From Synergistes jonesii (GTDB lineage: Bacteria; Synergistota; Synergistia; Synergistales; Synergistaceae): 42,438 bases of DNA. The notes below the pieces were generated by a model that made no database searches, was not told the DNA's origin, and was given only the letters and a program-made list of their open reading frames with translations. Where the stretch lies: positions 1 through 42,438 of the forward strand of contig NZ_JMKI01000060.1 in NCBI RefSeq assembly GCF_000712295.1, read 5' to 3'. Positions 20,244 through 29,035 of the stretch are shown in pieces. The position numbers and the translations under genes are program-made. Position 1 is the first letter of the stretch. Each line of letters opens with the position of its first letter.

Positions 20244-21909
20244 GAATTCCCTGCGCTGGGCGCTTCGCTATATAGATACAGCCATAAACGACAAGGTGCC
20301 GGTCTGTAACTGGGTGAAGCTCGCCGTCAGGCGTCACGTGGACGACCTGAAGACGGCGGGGAAGCGCGGTTATTATTTCGACGAGAAGGAAGCCGAACGG
20401 GTGCTGAAGTTCTTCTCTTTTCTGCACCACTCTAAAGGCGAGTGGGCGGGGAAGCCGTTCATCCTTTCGCCGTGGGAGCAGTTCGTGACTTACTGCCTCT
20501 ACGGCTGGCGGCGAAAAAAGGACGGGCTGCGGCGTTTTCGCACGTCTTATCTTGAAGTTGCGCGCAAGAACGGCAAATCCACTTACGCGGCGGGGAACGG
20601 TATTTATCTGCTCGACGGCGACGCCGAGCCGGGCGCGGAGGTCTACACGGTCGCCACGAAACGCGACCAGGCGAAGATCATTTTCACGGAAGCGCAGCGC
20701 ATGGTGCGAGGTTCGGCGGATCTGCAGAAATATATAACGGTCAACGCAAGCAATATGTACGTCGCAGATTCAATGTCGAAATTTGAGCCGCTGGGCTCGG
20801 ACAAGGACACGCTGGACGGGCTGAACGTACACGGCGGGATAATCGACGAACTGCACGCGCACAAGACGCGGGACGTCTACGACCTGCTCGAAACGGCTAC
20901 GGGCGCGCGGCGGCAGCCGCTTATCTTCTCCATCACGACCGCCGGCGTGAATCAGAACGGCATATGCAGGGAGAAGCATAACCATACGGAGAAGGTCTTG
21001 CAGGGGATTTTGCCGGACGATGAGTTTTTCGGCATGATATATACGCTGGACGACGGCGACGATTGGGAAGATGAATTTAATTGGATGAAGCCGAATCCGA
21101 ATCTCGGCGTCTCCGTGCATGTCGACGACCTGCGCATGAAGGCGCGCAGGGCGAGGCATTCTCCGGCTTCGCTGAATCCGTTCCTGCGGCTGCATATGAA
21201 CGTGTGGACGAACGCCGAAAGCGTCTGGATAACGCCGGACAGATGGAATGAGACGGCGGGCGAGGTCGACGCACAGGCGCTCGCGGGGTGCGAATGCTAC
21301 GGGGGGCTCGACCTTTCGACGACGACGGATATTTCAGCGCTGACGCTGACGTTCCCTATGCCGGACGGCTCGTATAAAAATCTCTATGAGTTTTGGATAC
21401 CGAAGGACCGCATCGAGGAGCGCGTGCGGCGCGACCGCGTGCCCTATGACGTATGGGTGCGCGACGGTCTGATCCATGCGACCGACGGGTCGGTGATCGA
21501 CTATGACTTCATCGAGCACCGCATCCTCGAACTGTCGCGGCTCTATAGGATGCGCGAACTGGCCTATGACCCTTACAACGCGACTGAGATAACCAATCAC
21601 CTGATAGACAACGGCATTGAAATGGTCGTTTTCAGGCAGGGGTTTGTGAGCGTTTCGCCGGCGGCGAAACAGCTGGAGATACTCATCATGTCGCAGAAGT
21701 ATCATCACGGCGGCAATCCGGTGATGAACTGGATGATGAGCAACGTTGTCATCCGACAGGACCCGGCGGGCAACATAAAGCTCGACAAGGAAAAAAGCCG
21801 CGAGAAGATAGACGGCCCCGTCTCGGCGGTGATGGCGATAGGGCGCGCCACGGCGCAGGGCGGCAAGGCGCCCAGCGTTTATGAGCTTCGCGGCGTGGTC
21901 TCAATATAA
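20212..21909 (+). CDS. terL: Terminase large subunit
   Basis: This 565-residue packaging motor has a Walker A variant ARKNGKST (117-124) and Walker B with catalytic Glu in GGIIDELHAH (208-217). The C-terminal nuclease domain has an RNase-H-like acidic set: YGGLDLSTTTD, LAYDPYNATE and DGPVSAVMA. It belongs to the Terminase_1/YmfN-like group that goes with P27 small subunits. It pumps DNA into the prohead and cuts it. The whole length is present without breaks. Confidence 0.96.
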   Translation: MLQSGAGRPRENSLRWALRYIDTAINDKVPVCNWVKLAVRRHVDDLKTAGKRGYYFDEKEAERVLKFFSFLHHSKGEWAGKPFILSPWEQFVTYCLYGWRRKKDGLRRFRTSYLEVARKNGKSTYAAGNGIYLLDGDAEPGAEVYTVATKRDQAKIIFTEAQRMVRGSADLQKYITVNASNMYVADSMSKFEPLGSDKDTLDGLNVHGGIIDELHAHKTRDVYDLLETATGARRQPLIFSITTAGVNQNGICREKHNHTEKVLQGILPDDEFFGMIYTLDDGDDWEDEFNWMKPNPNLGVSVHVDDLRMKARRARHSPASLNPFLRLHMNVWTNAESVWITPDRWNETAGEVDAQALAGCECYGGLDLSTTTDISALTLTFPMPDGSYKNLYEFWIPKDRIEERVRRDRVPYDVWVRDGLIHATDGSVIDYDFIEHRILELSRLYRMRELAYDPYNATEITNHLIDNGIEMVVFRQGFVSVSPAAKQLEILIMSQKYHHGGNPVMNWMMSNVVIRQDPAGNIKLDKEKSREKIDGPVSAVMAIGRATAQGGKAPSVYELRGVVSI

Positions 21910-21924
21910 AGGAGGCGTTGATAT

Positions 21925-23175
21925 GTGAGTTTATTGACGAGGTTTAAAAAGGCGCTGTCCGCGCTGAGAGAGGAGCCGAGGGACCCGATAGAGCGTTGGC
22001 TCATGGGGCTGCCGATGTTCAAGACGCTTTCGCAGGCGGGGGTAGAGATTGGGGAGTCCGACGCGGTGAAGATAATGGCCGTATATGCCTGTATCCGCGT
22101 GATCGCTTCGGAGATAGCGGCTACGCCGGTCCAGTTCCTGCGCAACACGCCTACCGGGAAGGAGCGTGTCCCTGGGAGGCTCGCTTCGCTTCTGCGCTAC
22201 GAGCCGAATCCGGAGATGACGGCTTCGGATTTCAAGAGGACGATGACGCTCAATCTGGAGCTGTGGGGAAACGCCTACGCCGAGATAGTGAGGAACAGGA
22301 GCGGGGAGATAACCAGCATCTGGCCGATTCCCGCGTGGCGCGTGACGAAGAAGCGCGACGAAAAGAAAGACCTCTATTATTCGGTCATGGTCGAGGGCGG
22401 AACGGCTGCGACGCTGAAGGACTCACAGATGTTGCATCTGCGGGCGATGGGCTCGGGCGTCGTCGGCATGAGCTTCGTAGCACTGGCGCGCGACGCGCTG
22501 GGGTTGGCTCTCGCCGCCGAGGTCTACGGCTCCAATTTCTTCAAGAACGGTGCTATGGCCTCCGGCATCGCCACTTATCCGAGGGCTTTGAGCCAGGAGG
22601 CGCTCGATAATTTCAAGACGTCGTTCCGCGAGAGCTATGAGGGACTGACGAACGCGCAGCGCATCATGTTCCTTGAGGAAGGCTTAACGTTCCAGCAACT
22701 GACGATCCCGAACGACGCGGCGCAGTTCTTGGAAACACGGACGTATCAGATGTTGGAGGTCTGCCGCTTTTTCGGCGTACCGCCGCACAAGATAGCGATA
22801 CTCGACCACGCGACGTTCAGCAATATCGAACATCAGAGCATGGAGTTCGACCAGCAGTGCATCCAGCCGCGAATCATCCAATGGGAGGAAGAGCTGCGGC
22901 GCGTGTTGCTGACGAAGGCGGAAAAAGAGTCGGGATATTTTTTCAAATTCAATCTCAATTCGCGCTGGCGCGTGGCCCTCGCCACCAAAACGGCCTATTA
23001 CACCAGCATGCGGCAGAACGGGATTCTCAACGCCAACGAGATCCGCGAGCTCGAGGATATGAACCCGATACCCGCGGAAGACGGCGGCGACGATTATCTT
23101 ATCAACGGCAACATGATCCCGATCACGGCGGCCGGACGACAGGACGCCCCTGGTCAGAAAGGAGGAGGCGAATGA
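21925..23175 (+). CDS. Portal protein (HK97 type)
   Basis: This 416-residue protein has the Phage_portal family signature: KIMAVYACIRVIASEIA, YRNRSG-type strand after LELWGNAYAEIV, IWPIPAWRV, and CRFFGVPPHKIAIL. The portal forms the dodecameric ring through which DNA passes. GTG at 21925 follows AAAGGAGGCG. Its TGA overlaps the protease ATG. Confidence 0.94.
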   Translation: MSLLTRFKKALSALREEPRDPIERWLMGLPMFKTLSQAGVEIGESDAVKIMAVYACIRVIASEIAATPVQFLRNTPTGKERVPGRLASLLRYEPNPEMTASDFKRTMTLNLELWGNAYAEIVRNRSGEITSIWPIPAWRVTKKRDEKKDLYYSVMVEGGTAATLKDSQMLHLRAMGSGVVGMSFVALARDALGLALAAEVYGSNFFKNGAMASGIATYPRALSQEALDNFKTSFRESYEGLTNAQRIMFLEEGLTFQQLTIPNDAAQFLETRTYQMLEVCRFFGVPPHKIAILDHATFSNIEHQSMEFDQQCIQPRIIQWEEELRRVLLTKAEKESGYFFKFNLNSRWRVALATKTAYYTSMRQNGILNANEIRELEDMNPIPAEDGGDDYLINGNMIPITAAGRQDAPGQKGGGE

Positions 23176-23921
23176 AGCGAAAGTTTTCGATCGGCGCGCC
23201 GCTTTTTCTCACGCCCGGCGACGACCTGCGGAATTACGTGGAAGATTGGCTCGATGAGCCGAAAGACGTGCGAAGGGCGGCCGCCGACGACATCGACGGC
23301 GCGGTGGTCGACGCGGGGGTGATGACGCTGAGGCTGAACGCCTATGTGACGGCCAATATGGTGCAGTATTTCCACGCGATAGAGAACAGTTACAACTCGA
23401 AGATCGCGGGCCGGTGCAATGAGGTCAGGATTTCCCTCAACACTTACGGCGGCACTGTGGCCGACGGTTTTGAGATCGTCGATATGGTGCGCGAATGGAA
23501 CGCCAGACGCGACGTAAAGATATCGATGATCGGCGCGGGAGCCGTCTACAGCATGGGGGTCCCCATCATGCAGGCGGCGGCGAGGCGGTATTCGTATCCC
23601 AACGCCGAGTATCTGATTCATCCGGTGTCGGCGATTCTTTACGGGACCCGCGAGCAGATAGAGGACGGGCTGACGAGCGTGAAGAACAGCGAGGCGGCCA
23701 TCGTCAATCTCATCGCCGCGCGATCCGGTATGTCGGCGAAAGAAGTCTCCGAGATGATGCGGCGCGATTCGTATCTCACGGCGGAGAAGGCGCTCGATCT
23801 GGGGCTGATCGACGAAATCATAAATCTCGACGACGACGGCGGCGAAGAAGACGCGGCGCAGGCTGATAGGCGCGCGCAGGAGATGCGGGCGCTGGAAATT
23901 TATCTTACGGAGGCAATGTAG
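23172..23921 (+). CDS. ClpP-family prohead protease
   Basis: This 249-residue serine protease of the ClpP type has the nucleophile region GAGAVYSMGVPI and the histidine region AEYLIHPVS, preceded by the substrate-binding LNTYGGTVADGFEIVD strand. It should process the capsid protein during head maturation. ATG at 23172 follows GGAGGAGG and overlaps the portal stop codon. A longer frame upstream runs through the portal gene and is not used. Confidence 0.93.
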   Translation: MKRKFSIGAPLFLTPGDDLRNYVEDWLDEPKDVRRAAADDIDGAVVDAGVMTLRLNAYVTANMVQYFHAIENSYNSKIAGRCNEVRISLNTYGGTVADGFEIVDMVREWNARRDVKISMIGAGAVYSMGVPIMQAAARRYSYPNAEYLIHPVSAILYGTREQIEDGLTSVKNSEAAIVNLIAARSGMSAKEVSEMMRRDSYLTAEKALDLGLIDEIINLDDDGGEEDAAQADRRAQEMRALEIYLTEAM

Positions 23922-25226
23922 ATGGACAAAGTTGAAAAGCTTAGGGACATCGTGGCGAAAATGAAAGAAGTGAACGCCGCGGGGAATGTGGATCAGGCGA
24001 AATGGGATGAGCTTCAGAAGGAGGCGGCGCAGCTCAAGGCGGATATCGCGGCCGAAGAAGAGCGCCGCAGGTCGCTCGAAGAGCTCGACGGATTTGTAAA
24101 CGAGGCGCCGGAGCCGGCTTCGGGACGTCCGGGCGTAAAGGCGCCGCTGACGCCCAAGGACAAGAACGAGCGCCCGTTCAACACGCTCGGCGAGCAGTTG
24201 CAGGCCGTGGCGCGCCTTTCCGGGCGCGAAGACGTGAATTACCCCGTCGACCAGGCCGAGAACCGCATGAAGGCGGTAAACGCCGCCGCCGGTGTATCGA
24301 CTACGCTGTCGGGCGAGGTCGGATTCCTCATTCAGACGGATTTCGCGACGACTCTGCGAGAATCCGCCGTGGAAGAGGGGCAGCTCTCTTCGCGCGTCGA
24401 CCGCCAGCCGATAGGGCCGAATTCCGACAGCTTCGAGTATATGGAGGCCAAGGACAAAGACCGCAGCAAGGGGCCCTGGGGCGGCGCTTTCGCCGTCTTC
24501 CGCAAGGGCGAGGCGGAGGAGATGACGGGCGGTAAGACGGCTGCTATGGAGCCGCGCGACGTCCGCCTGGAGGATATGTACGGGCTGCTGTACGTGACCA
24601 ACCGTTCGCTGCGCGACGCGACGGCGCTGACGGCGCTGATCCAGCGCGGATACCGCGCGAACTTCGCCTTCAAGCTCGACGCGGAAATATACGAGGGCAC
24701 GGGCGCGGGGCAGTGCCTCGGATTCATGAACAGCCCGGCGCTGGTGACTGTCGCCAAGGAATCGGGGCAGGCGGCGGATACCATCGTGAAGGAGAATATC
24801 CTGAAGATGTTCTATTCGATGCCGGCGAGGTATGTCCAGCGCGCGGTGTGGCTGGTGTCGCAGGTCGGAGTGCAGGAGGCCCTGCCGCTCCTGATGCTGG
24901 GGGACGTGCCGATCTATATTCCGCCGACGGGCCTGAGCGGTGGGCTGTACGGCACGCTGCTCGGCAGGCCGATAATCCCCTGCGAGCGCTGCCCGCAGAT
25001 AGGGGATAAGGGCGATATCATTTTCGCCGACCTGAGCCAGTATCTGCTGATCGAGAAGGGCGCGACGGAGATCGAAACGTCGATCCATGTGAAGTTCGTG
25101 ACGGACGAGACGGCTTTCCGCTTCATCCAGAGGAACAACGGGCAGCCGTGGGATTCGTCGCCGTATACGACGCTAAAAGGGAACAAGAAGATGAGCCCGT
25201 TCGTCTGTCTGGCGGAGAGGGCGTAA
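23922..25226 (+). CDS. Major capsid protein (HK97 fold)
   Basis: This 434-residue HK97-family capsid protein begins with a coiled-coil delta domain (about 1-70, KLRDIVAKMKEVNAAGNVDQ and an EEERRRSLEEL stretch). The delta domain is normally removed by the protease; a cut in the EAPEPASGRPGVKAP region is likely. The mature part shows the usual SGEVGFLIQTDFATTL, GDIIFADLSQYLL and late strand blocks. ATG directly follows the protease stop codon. Confidence 0.95.
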   Translation: MDKVEKLRDIVAKMKEVNAAGNVDQAKWDELQKEAAQLKADIAAEEERRRSLEELDGFVNEAPEPASGRPGVKAPLTPKDKNERPFNTLGEQLQAVARLSGREDVNYPVDQAENRMKAVNAAAGVSTTLSGEVGFLIQTDFATTLRESAVEEGQLSSRVDRQPIGPNSDSFEYMEAKDKDRSKGPWGGAFAVFRKGEAEEMTGGKTAAMEPRDVRLEDMYGLLYVTNRSLRDATALTALIQRGYRANFAFKLDAEIYEGTGAGQCLGFMNSPALVTVAKESGQAADTIVKENILKMFYSMPARYVQRAVWLVSQVGVQEALPLLMLGDVPIYIPPTGLSGGLYGTLLGRPIIPCERCPQIGDKGDIIFADLSQYLLIEKGATEIETSIHVKFVTDETAFRFIQRNNGQPWDSSPYTTLKGNKKMSPFVCLAERA

Positions 25227-25238
25227 GGAGGAATCGAC

Positions 25239-25721
25239 ATGGGTAGATTTTCACTTGCGGAAGAGACGCGGATCGTAGAAGCGATAGCCCCCTGCACGGG
25301 GGCTGCCGCGGCGGCCGGGGACTATATAAATATGAGATATACGCCGCGCGTCGCGATAGTGGTGCATATCGCCCAGGGCAACGCGGCGACGGTGGCGCTC
25401 ACCATCGAACAGGCTAAGGCGGCGGCCGGCACGGGATCAAAGCCCATAACGGAGGGAGTGCCGATATGGGCGAACGAGGACTGCGCCGCCGACGACAAGC
25501 TGACGGAAAAAGACAAGGCTGTAGGCTTCACCACTTCGGCGGCGCTAAAGAACAAAATAGTCGTCTTCCACGTTGATACCGACGTTCTGGACAAGGCGAA
25601 CGGCTATGAGTGGATATGCGTCAAAGCCGCCCAGTCCAACGCCGCCAATCTGATTTCGGCCGAGTATATAGTAGGAGATCTGCGTTACGGCGCGCAGGAC
25701 AGCCCGTCGCTCATCTCCTGA
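25239..25721 (+). CDS. Probable head decoration protein
   Basis: This 160-residue protein directly follows the capsid gene, with AAGGAGG before ATG 25239. It is alanine-rich and strand-rich (YTPRVAIVVHIAQGNAATVA, EYIVGDLRYGAQ), as in small capsid-associated proteins of this gene order. The cementing role is inferred from position and composition. A terminator follows. Confidence 0.65.
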   Translation: MGRFSLAEETRIVEAIAPCTGAAAAAGDYINMRYTPRVAIVVHIAQGNAATVALTIEQAKAAAGTGSKPITEGVPIWANEDCAADDKLTEKDKAVGFTTSAALKNKIVVFHVDTDVLDKANGYEWICVKAAQSNAANLISAEYIVGDLRYGAQDSPSLIS

Positions 25722-25727
25722 ATTTAT

Positions 25728-25749
25728 GAGGGGCCCCGCGCCCCTCTTT
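25728..25749 (+). terminator. Intra-operon hairpin after the decoration gene
   Basis: GAGGGGC (25728-25734) pairs perfectly with GCCCCTC (25740-25746), followed by TTTG. The short T run suggests partial termination, which would keep capsid and decoration transcripts above connector and tail transcripts. Confidence 0.6.
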
Positions 25750-25768
25750 GCTTATGGAGGTGAGGCAA

Positions 25769-26092
25769 ATGACGGAGCCGATAACGCTCGCGGAGGCGAA
25801 GAGCCATCTGCGCGTGCTGTATGACGACGAGGATGCGTATATCGAGATGCTGATAGCGGCGGCCAGGGAATATGCGGAAAATTATCAGAACCGCGTGTAC
25901 GTCGAACGGACTGACGTCAATGGCAATCCCGTTGAGGCGGAGGCTATGCCGGCGATGGAGAAAGCGGCCTGCCTGCTGCTCATCGGTCACTGGTTCGAAC
26001 ACAGGGAAACGGTGAATATAGGGAGCACAGCGACGGAAGTTCCGTTAAGCGCCACCATGATACTCAACCTGCGAAGGAATCTGCCGATATGA
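25769..26092 (+). CDS. Head-tail connector (gp6-like)
   Basis: This 107-residue protein has the connector pattern PITLAEAKSHLRVLYDDEDA, then ARE-rich helix and LLIGHWFEHRETV. It matches HK97 gp6/SPP1 gp15-type adaptors that sit under the portal. ATG at 25769 follows GGAGGTGAGG; seven upstream codons are excluded. Its end overlaps the next start by 4 bases. Confidence 0.88.
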   Translation: MTEPITLAEAKSHLRVLYDDEDAYIEMLIAAAREYAENYQNRVYVERTDVNGNPVEAEAMPAMEKAACLLLIGHWFEHRETVNIGSTATEVPLSATMILNLRRNLPI

Positions 26093-26409
26093 ACCCCGGG
26101 CGCCGCGACAGGAAGATAGCGATCGAGCGCCCCGTATCGACGCAGGACGATCAGGGCGGGCGCGCGAAGACGTGGCGGACCGTCTGCACGGCGTGGGGCG
26201 AATTCAAACGCCCGCGCATGAATACAGCGGTGGTGCAGGGCGGGGTCGCCGCCGTGATCGCGCAGGAGATAGTGATCCCCGCGTGCGACGTGCGCCCCGG
26301 GTATCGGGTGGTTTACGACACGAGGATATACCGCGTGCTCGGCGTGAGCGCCGACGACAGGCGCTATGTCACGCTCGTCTGCGAGGAGGTCGAGCATCAT
26401 GCGGGTTGA
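26089..26409 (+). CDS. Head closure/adaptor protein (gp16-like)
   Basis: This 106-residue protein has the head-tail joining family pattern: MNPGRRDRKIAIERPV, DDQGGRAKTWRTV, and RVVYDTRIYRVLGVSADDRR. SPP1 gp16-type proteins close the filled head. The ATGA overlap with the previous gene shows tight coupling. Confidence 0.88.
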   Translation: MNPGRRDRKIAIERPVSTQDDQGGRAKTWRTVCTAWGEFKRPRMNTAVVQGGVAAVIAQEIVIPACDVRPGYRVVYDTRIYRVLGVSADDRRYVTLVCEEVEHHAG

Positions 26410-26848
26410 CGTTACGGCGTCAAGCGCCGCTATACGCAAAGCGCTCGGGGATATAAGTATCTATGACGCTAAGTCGCGGCTCGGGCTGGAAAGGGCGATA
26501 AATAAAGCGGTAAAGCGCATGGCTTATCGCACGCGGGCAAGGGTGCCGCGCCGGCGCGGAGTTTTGCGGAGGTCTATTTTCATGTCGTTCAGCCGCGTAA
26601 GGTGCAGCGGCGAATTCGGTGCAAAAAAACCGCATGCGCATCTCGTCGAACGGGGAACACGCGGGCACTGGATAAAGCCGAATAAAAAGAAGGCGCTGAA
26701 AATCGTCGACCAGCACGTTCGGCGCTTTGTCCGCCGCGCCGTCTATATCCCTGCGATTCCCGCCAGACCTTTTGTAGAGCCGGCGTATAAGGCGGAGGAG
26801 CCGAAGCTGATAGACGAAATAGCGAAGGTCATGAAGGAGGCGCGTTAA
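26399..26848 (+). CDS. Neck/tail-joining protein (HK97 gp10-like)
   Basis: This 149-residue basic protein matches the HK97-gp10 family: AVKRMAYRTRARVPRRRGVL near the middle and PARPFVEPAY near the end. ATG at 26399 follows GAGGAGG inside the preceding gene. It joins tail to head. Confidence 0.87.
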   Translation: MRVDVTASSAAIRKALGDISIYDAKSRLGLERAINKAVKRMAYRTRARVPRRRGVLRRSIFMSFSRVRCSGEFGAKKPHAHLVERGTRGHWIKPNKKKALKIVDQHVRRFVRRAVYIPAIPARPFVEPAYKAEEPKLIDEIAKVMKEAR

Positions 26849-26849
26849 A

Positions 26850-27266
26850 ATGCTGATAAACCGTATCCCGATGTGTACGTTTCAGCGCGCGGTCTACGCG
26901 CTGCTGACGGCTTACCAGACGACGCCGGTCTATGACGACGTCGGCGATACCGAGACGGCGGATGTCGATTATCCCTGCGTCTCTTTCGGCGCCTACCGAT
27001 GCGAGCCGAACGGGGCGAAGGATGTCGTTATCTTCGACGTCACGCTCGATCTCGAGATATGGTCGAATTATGAAGGTAAAAAAGAGATAAACGAAATAGC
27101 GGACGATTTGGCGGCGGTCTATACGTCATATGGGCTGGATTTATCCGGCGACGGGTTTATCGCCGTCGCGCAGGGCATCGAGTCGCTTGAAGCGTTTCCC
27201 GAGGAGGAGCACGGCTATCACGGGACGCTGACGGTCGCCGCCAAGATTCAGTATAGGGGGAGGTGA
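26850..27266 (+). CDS. Tail completion protein (DUF3168)
   Basis: This 138-residue protein has the DUF3168 pattern: an N-terminal helix (FQRAVYALLTAY), PVYDDVGD, YPCVSFGAY and a closing HGTLTVAAKIQYR. DUF3168 proteins cap the head-proximal end of the tail tube. ATG at 26850 is one base after the previous stop codon. Confidence 0.85.
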   Translation: MLINRIPMCTFQRAVYALLTAYQTTPVYDDVGDTETADVDYPCVSFGAYRCEPNGAKDVVIFDVTLDLEIWSNYEGKKEINEIADDLAAVYTSYGLDLSGDGFIAVAQGIESLEAFPEEEHGYHGTLTVAAKIQYRGR

Positions 27267-27274
27267 CAGGGGAT

Positions 27275-27838
27275 ATGCCGGTGACATTGCCAGACAACCC
27301 GAATACGTCTAATGCGCAGGTCGGGAAGGATTTTTTGTTGAAGATAAATCTCGGCGACGCGTCCTATCCCACTTGGACGATCATCGGCGCCCAGCGCAGC
27401 ACGGACTTGAACAGGACGGCTGACAGCATAGACGTATCGCACAAGACGTCGGGCAGCTGGAAGGGCTTCAAAGCGGGGCTCCGCGGCTGGAGTATCGACT
27501 TGGGCGGGCTCGTGCTGCTGGGCGATACGGGGTTGGAAGCGCTTGAGGCGGCGTATGAGCAGGGGATAGAGATCAACGTCTGCTTCATGTATCCGGACGG
27601 CTCTATCCAGGAGGGATGGGGCTCTATCACGGAGCTTTCGATATCCACGCCGCACGACGGAGCTGCCGAGATTTCCGGCACCATAGAAGGCAACGGGCAG
27701 CTCACGCCGCGCCGCGTAATAGAGGACGGCGGAGGCGCGCGCGTCTACGCTGGGGCGCAGGATGAGACTATAGACGGCGGCGTCGCGGACACAACGGACT
27801 ACGGCGCAGTCGTAGACGGCGGCAAGGCCGCAGACTAA
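27275..27838 (+). CDS. Major tail tube protein 1 (with C-terminal extension)
   Basis: This 187-residue TP901-1-type tail tube protein has GKDFLLKIN, DSIDVSHKTSGSWKGFKAGL, RGWSIDLGGLVLLGDTG and HDGAAEISGTIEGNG. It is a close paralogue of the next gene but continues for about 42 residues after the shared end, in an acidic, glycine- and aspartate-rich tail (GARVYAGAQDETIDGG). ATG at 27275 follows GGGGAGGTG; a GTG at 27263 is less likely. Such extensions often project from the tube. Confidence 0.9.
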   Translation: MPVTLPDNPNTSNAQVGKDFLLKINLGDASYPTWTIIGAQRSTDLNRTADSIDVSHKTSGSWKGFKAGLRGWSIDLGGLVLLGDTGLEALEAAYEQGIEINVCFMYPDGSIQEGWGSITELSISTPHDGAAEISGTIEGNGQLTPRRVIEDGGGARVYAGAQDETIDGGVADTTDYGAVVDGGKAAD

Positions 27839-27853
27839 AAGGAGGAATAAGAT

Positions 27854-28297
27854 ATGCCGGTAATACTGCCGACCAACCCGAATACGTCGAACGCGCAGAT
27901 CGGGAAGGATTTTCTATTAAAAATAAACACGGGGCAGGCGGTAAGCCCCACATGGACCACGGTCGGGGGGCAAAGGTCGGCCGATCTGAACCGCAACGCG
28001 GACAGCATAGATGTTTCGCATAAGACGTCGGGCAGCTGGAAGGGCTTCAAGGCGGGGCTGCGGGGCTGGTCGATAGACTTGGGCGGGCTGGTGTTGCTCA
28101 CCGACGCAGGCGTCGAGGCGCTGGAAACCGCCTTCGTGCAGGGCAAGGAGGTCAACATAGCGCTCTTTTACCCGGACGGCACGAAGCAGACGGGGTGGGG
28201 CTCCATAACGGAGTTTTCCATCAGCAGCCCGCACGACGGGGCGGCCGAGATAAGCGGAACCATAGAAGGCAACGGCGCGCTTAGTGAAAGGACGTAA
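27854..28297 (+). CDS. Major tail tube protein 2 (tandem paralogue)
   Basis: This 147-residue protein is very similar to tail tube protein 1 over its whole length (same NPNTSNAQ start, same DSIDVSHKTSGSWKGFKAGL block) but lacks the extension. It follows 15 bases downstream, with AAAGGAGG. The two may be mixed in one tube, like the long and short forms made by frameshifting in some phages. A strong terminator follows. Confidence 0.9.
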   Translation: MPVILPTNPNTSNAQIGKDFLLKINTGQAVSPTWTTVGGQRSADLNRNADSIDVSHKTSGSWKGFKAGLRGWSIDLGGLVLLTDAGVEALETAFVQGKEVNIALFYPDGTKQTGWGSITEFSISSPHDGAAEISGTIEGNGALSERT

Positions 28298-28300
28298 AGA

Positions 28301-28325
28301 AGCGCCCCTGACGGGGCGCTCTTTT
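28301..28325. terminator. Bidirectional terminator between tail tube and hicB
   Basis: AGCGCCCC (28301-28308) and GGGGCGCT (28313-28320) form a perfect stem with a TGAC loop, followed by CTTTT on the plus strand and by TTCTTT on the minus strand. It should end tail-tube transcripts and, from the other side, hicAB transcripts. Confidence 0.8.
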
Positions 28326-28722
28326 ATACGCCGATTTTCTCTTCAAGCGCTTCTTGCAAGACCTGCGAGAAGTTGATGTTCCGCGCTTCGGCTCTCGTAT
28401 TCAGCCACGCGGGAATGGTCAGATTTTTTCGCACCGCCTTATTGCCGTACTTGGTGGCGTAGCCGTCCATGTCGAGGACGATAAGGTTTACGAAGCCGCC
28501 TTCCTTCGGCGCGACGTCCGACATTTTGCTGGGAGCCGGCGCGGCTTTTCCGTCTTCGAGTTCGTCCAGCACCCAGCCGGACGCGGCGTCCGTAGCCATC
28601 AGAATGGCGTCTGCGAGAGAATCTCCCTGTGTCACGCACCCCGGAAGGTCGGGCACTTCAACGGTGTAAGCGCCTTTCGTTTCTTCGCAGGGGTAGAAAC
28701 AGGCCGGATAGATTAATTTCAT
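28324..28722 (-). CDS. hicB: HicB-family antitoxin, prophage copy
   Basis: This 132-residue HicB differs at four positions from the chromosomal copy at 796-1194. The RNase-H-like N-terminus and C-terminal RHH segment (TIPAWLNTRAEARNINFSQ) are both intact. ATG at 28722 follows AAAAGGAGG at 8 bases; a longer frame starting at 28752 is not preferred. It should hold HicA in check and, through the RHH domain, repress the operon. It lies antisense within the tail operon. Confidence 0.93.
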   Translation of the reverse strand: MKLIYPACFYPCEETKGAYTVEVPDLPGCVTQGDSLADAILMATDAASGWVLDELEDGKAAPAPSKMSDVAPKEGGFVNLIVLDMDGYATKYGNKAVRKNLTIPAWLNTRAEARNINFSQVLQEALEEKIGV

Positions 28723-28762
28723 AATAAACAGCCTCCTTTTATCGGCTGACAACGCGGGGCTT

Positions 28763-28942
28763 CTAAAGCCCCGCCTGTTCCAATATTGATCTTACGGTCC
28801 TTGGGTCGATATCCCCCGTATGTCTCGGGATTGTGATTTTGCCGTTTTTTGTTGGGTGGATGTATTGATAATGGGAACCTTTAACGTTTTTCAATTTCCA
28901 TCCATCTTTCAAAAGGACTTTTTCAATTTCCCGAAACTTCAT
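28763..28942 (-). CDS. hicA: HicA toxin (mRNA interferase), prophage copy
   Basis: This 59-residue protein has the HicA fold and motif: KVLLKDGWKLKNVKGSHYQY with catalytic His24, then HPTKNGKITIPRHTGDIDP. HicA cleaves mRNA when HicB is lost, so the pair can keep the prophage or limit phage spread. ATG at 28942. It is intact where the chromosomal copy has a stop codon and a mutated serine before the histidine. It is too short for many gene finders but has a consensus promoter. Confidence 0.92.
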   Translation of the reverse strand: MKFREIEKVLLKDGWKLKNVKGSHYQYIHPTKNGKITIPRHTGDIDPRTVRSILEQAGL

Positions 28943-28965
28943 ATCCCCGCCCCCTTTGTGATTAT

Positions 28966-28994
28966 ATTATACGCATTATGCGCATAGTTGTCAA
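28966..28994 (-). promoter_or_regulatory. Consensus hicAB promoter and operator
   Basis: On the minus strand TTGACA (28989-28994) and TATAAT (28966-28971) are both perfect consensus and exactly 17 apart. The spacer includes the 10-base palindrome TATGCGCATA and a second ATGCG, a good HicB operator between the boxes. It transcribes against the tail operon. Confidence 0.88.
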
Positions 28995-29035
28995 GGGCGT
29001 ATAGAAACTTTTTTGAAAAAATGGAGGAATCTTAA

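Noticed and set aside
23154-25088. A 644-codon open frame on the minus strand opposite the protease and capsid genes.
   Set aside because: The product is arginine- and histidine-rich with no family pattern, and it mirrors the codon bias of the capsid and protease genes; it is a GC-driven shadow.
28723-28752. A ten-codon N-terminal extension of the prophage HicB.
   Set aside because: The strong AAAAGGAGG site serves the ATG at 28722, and the chromosomal copy begins at the same methionine.
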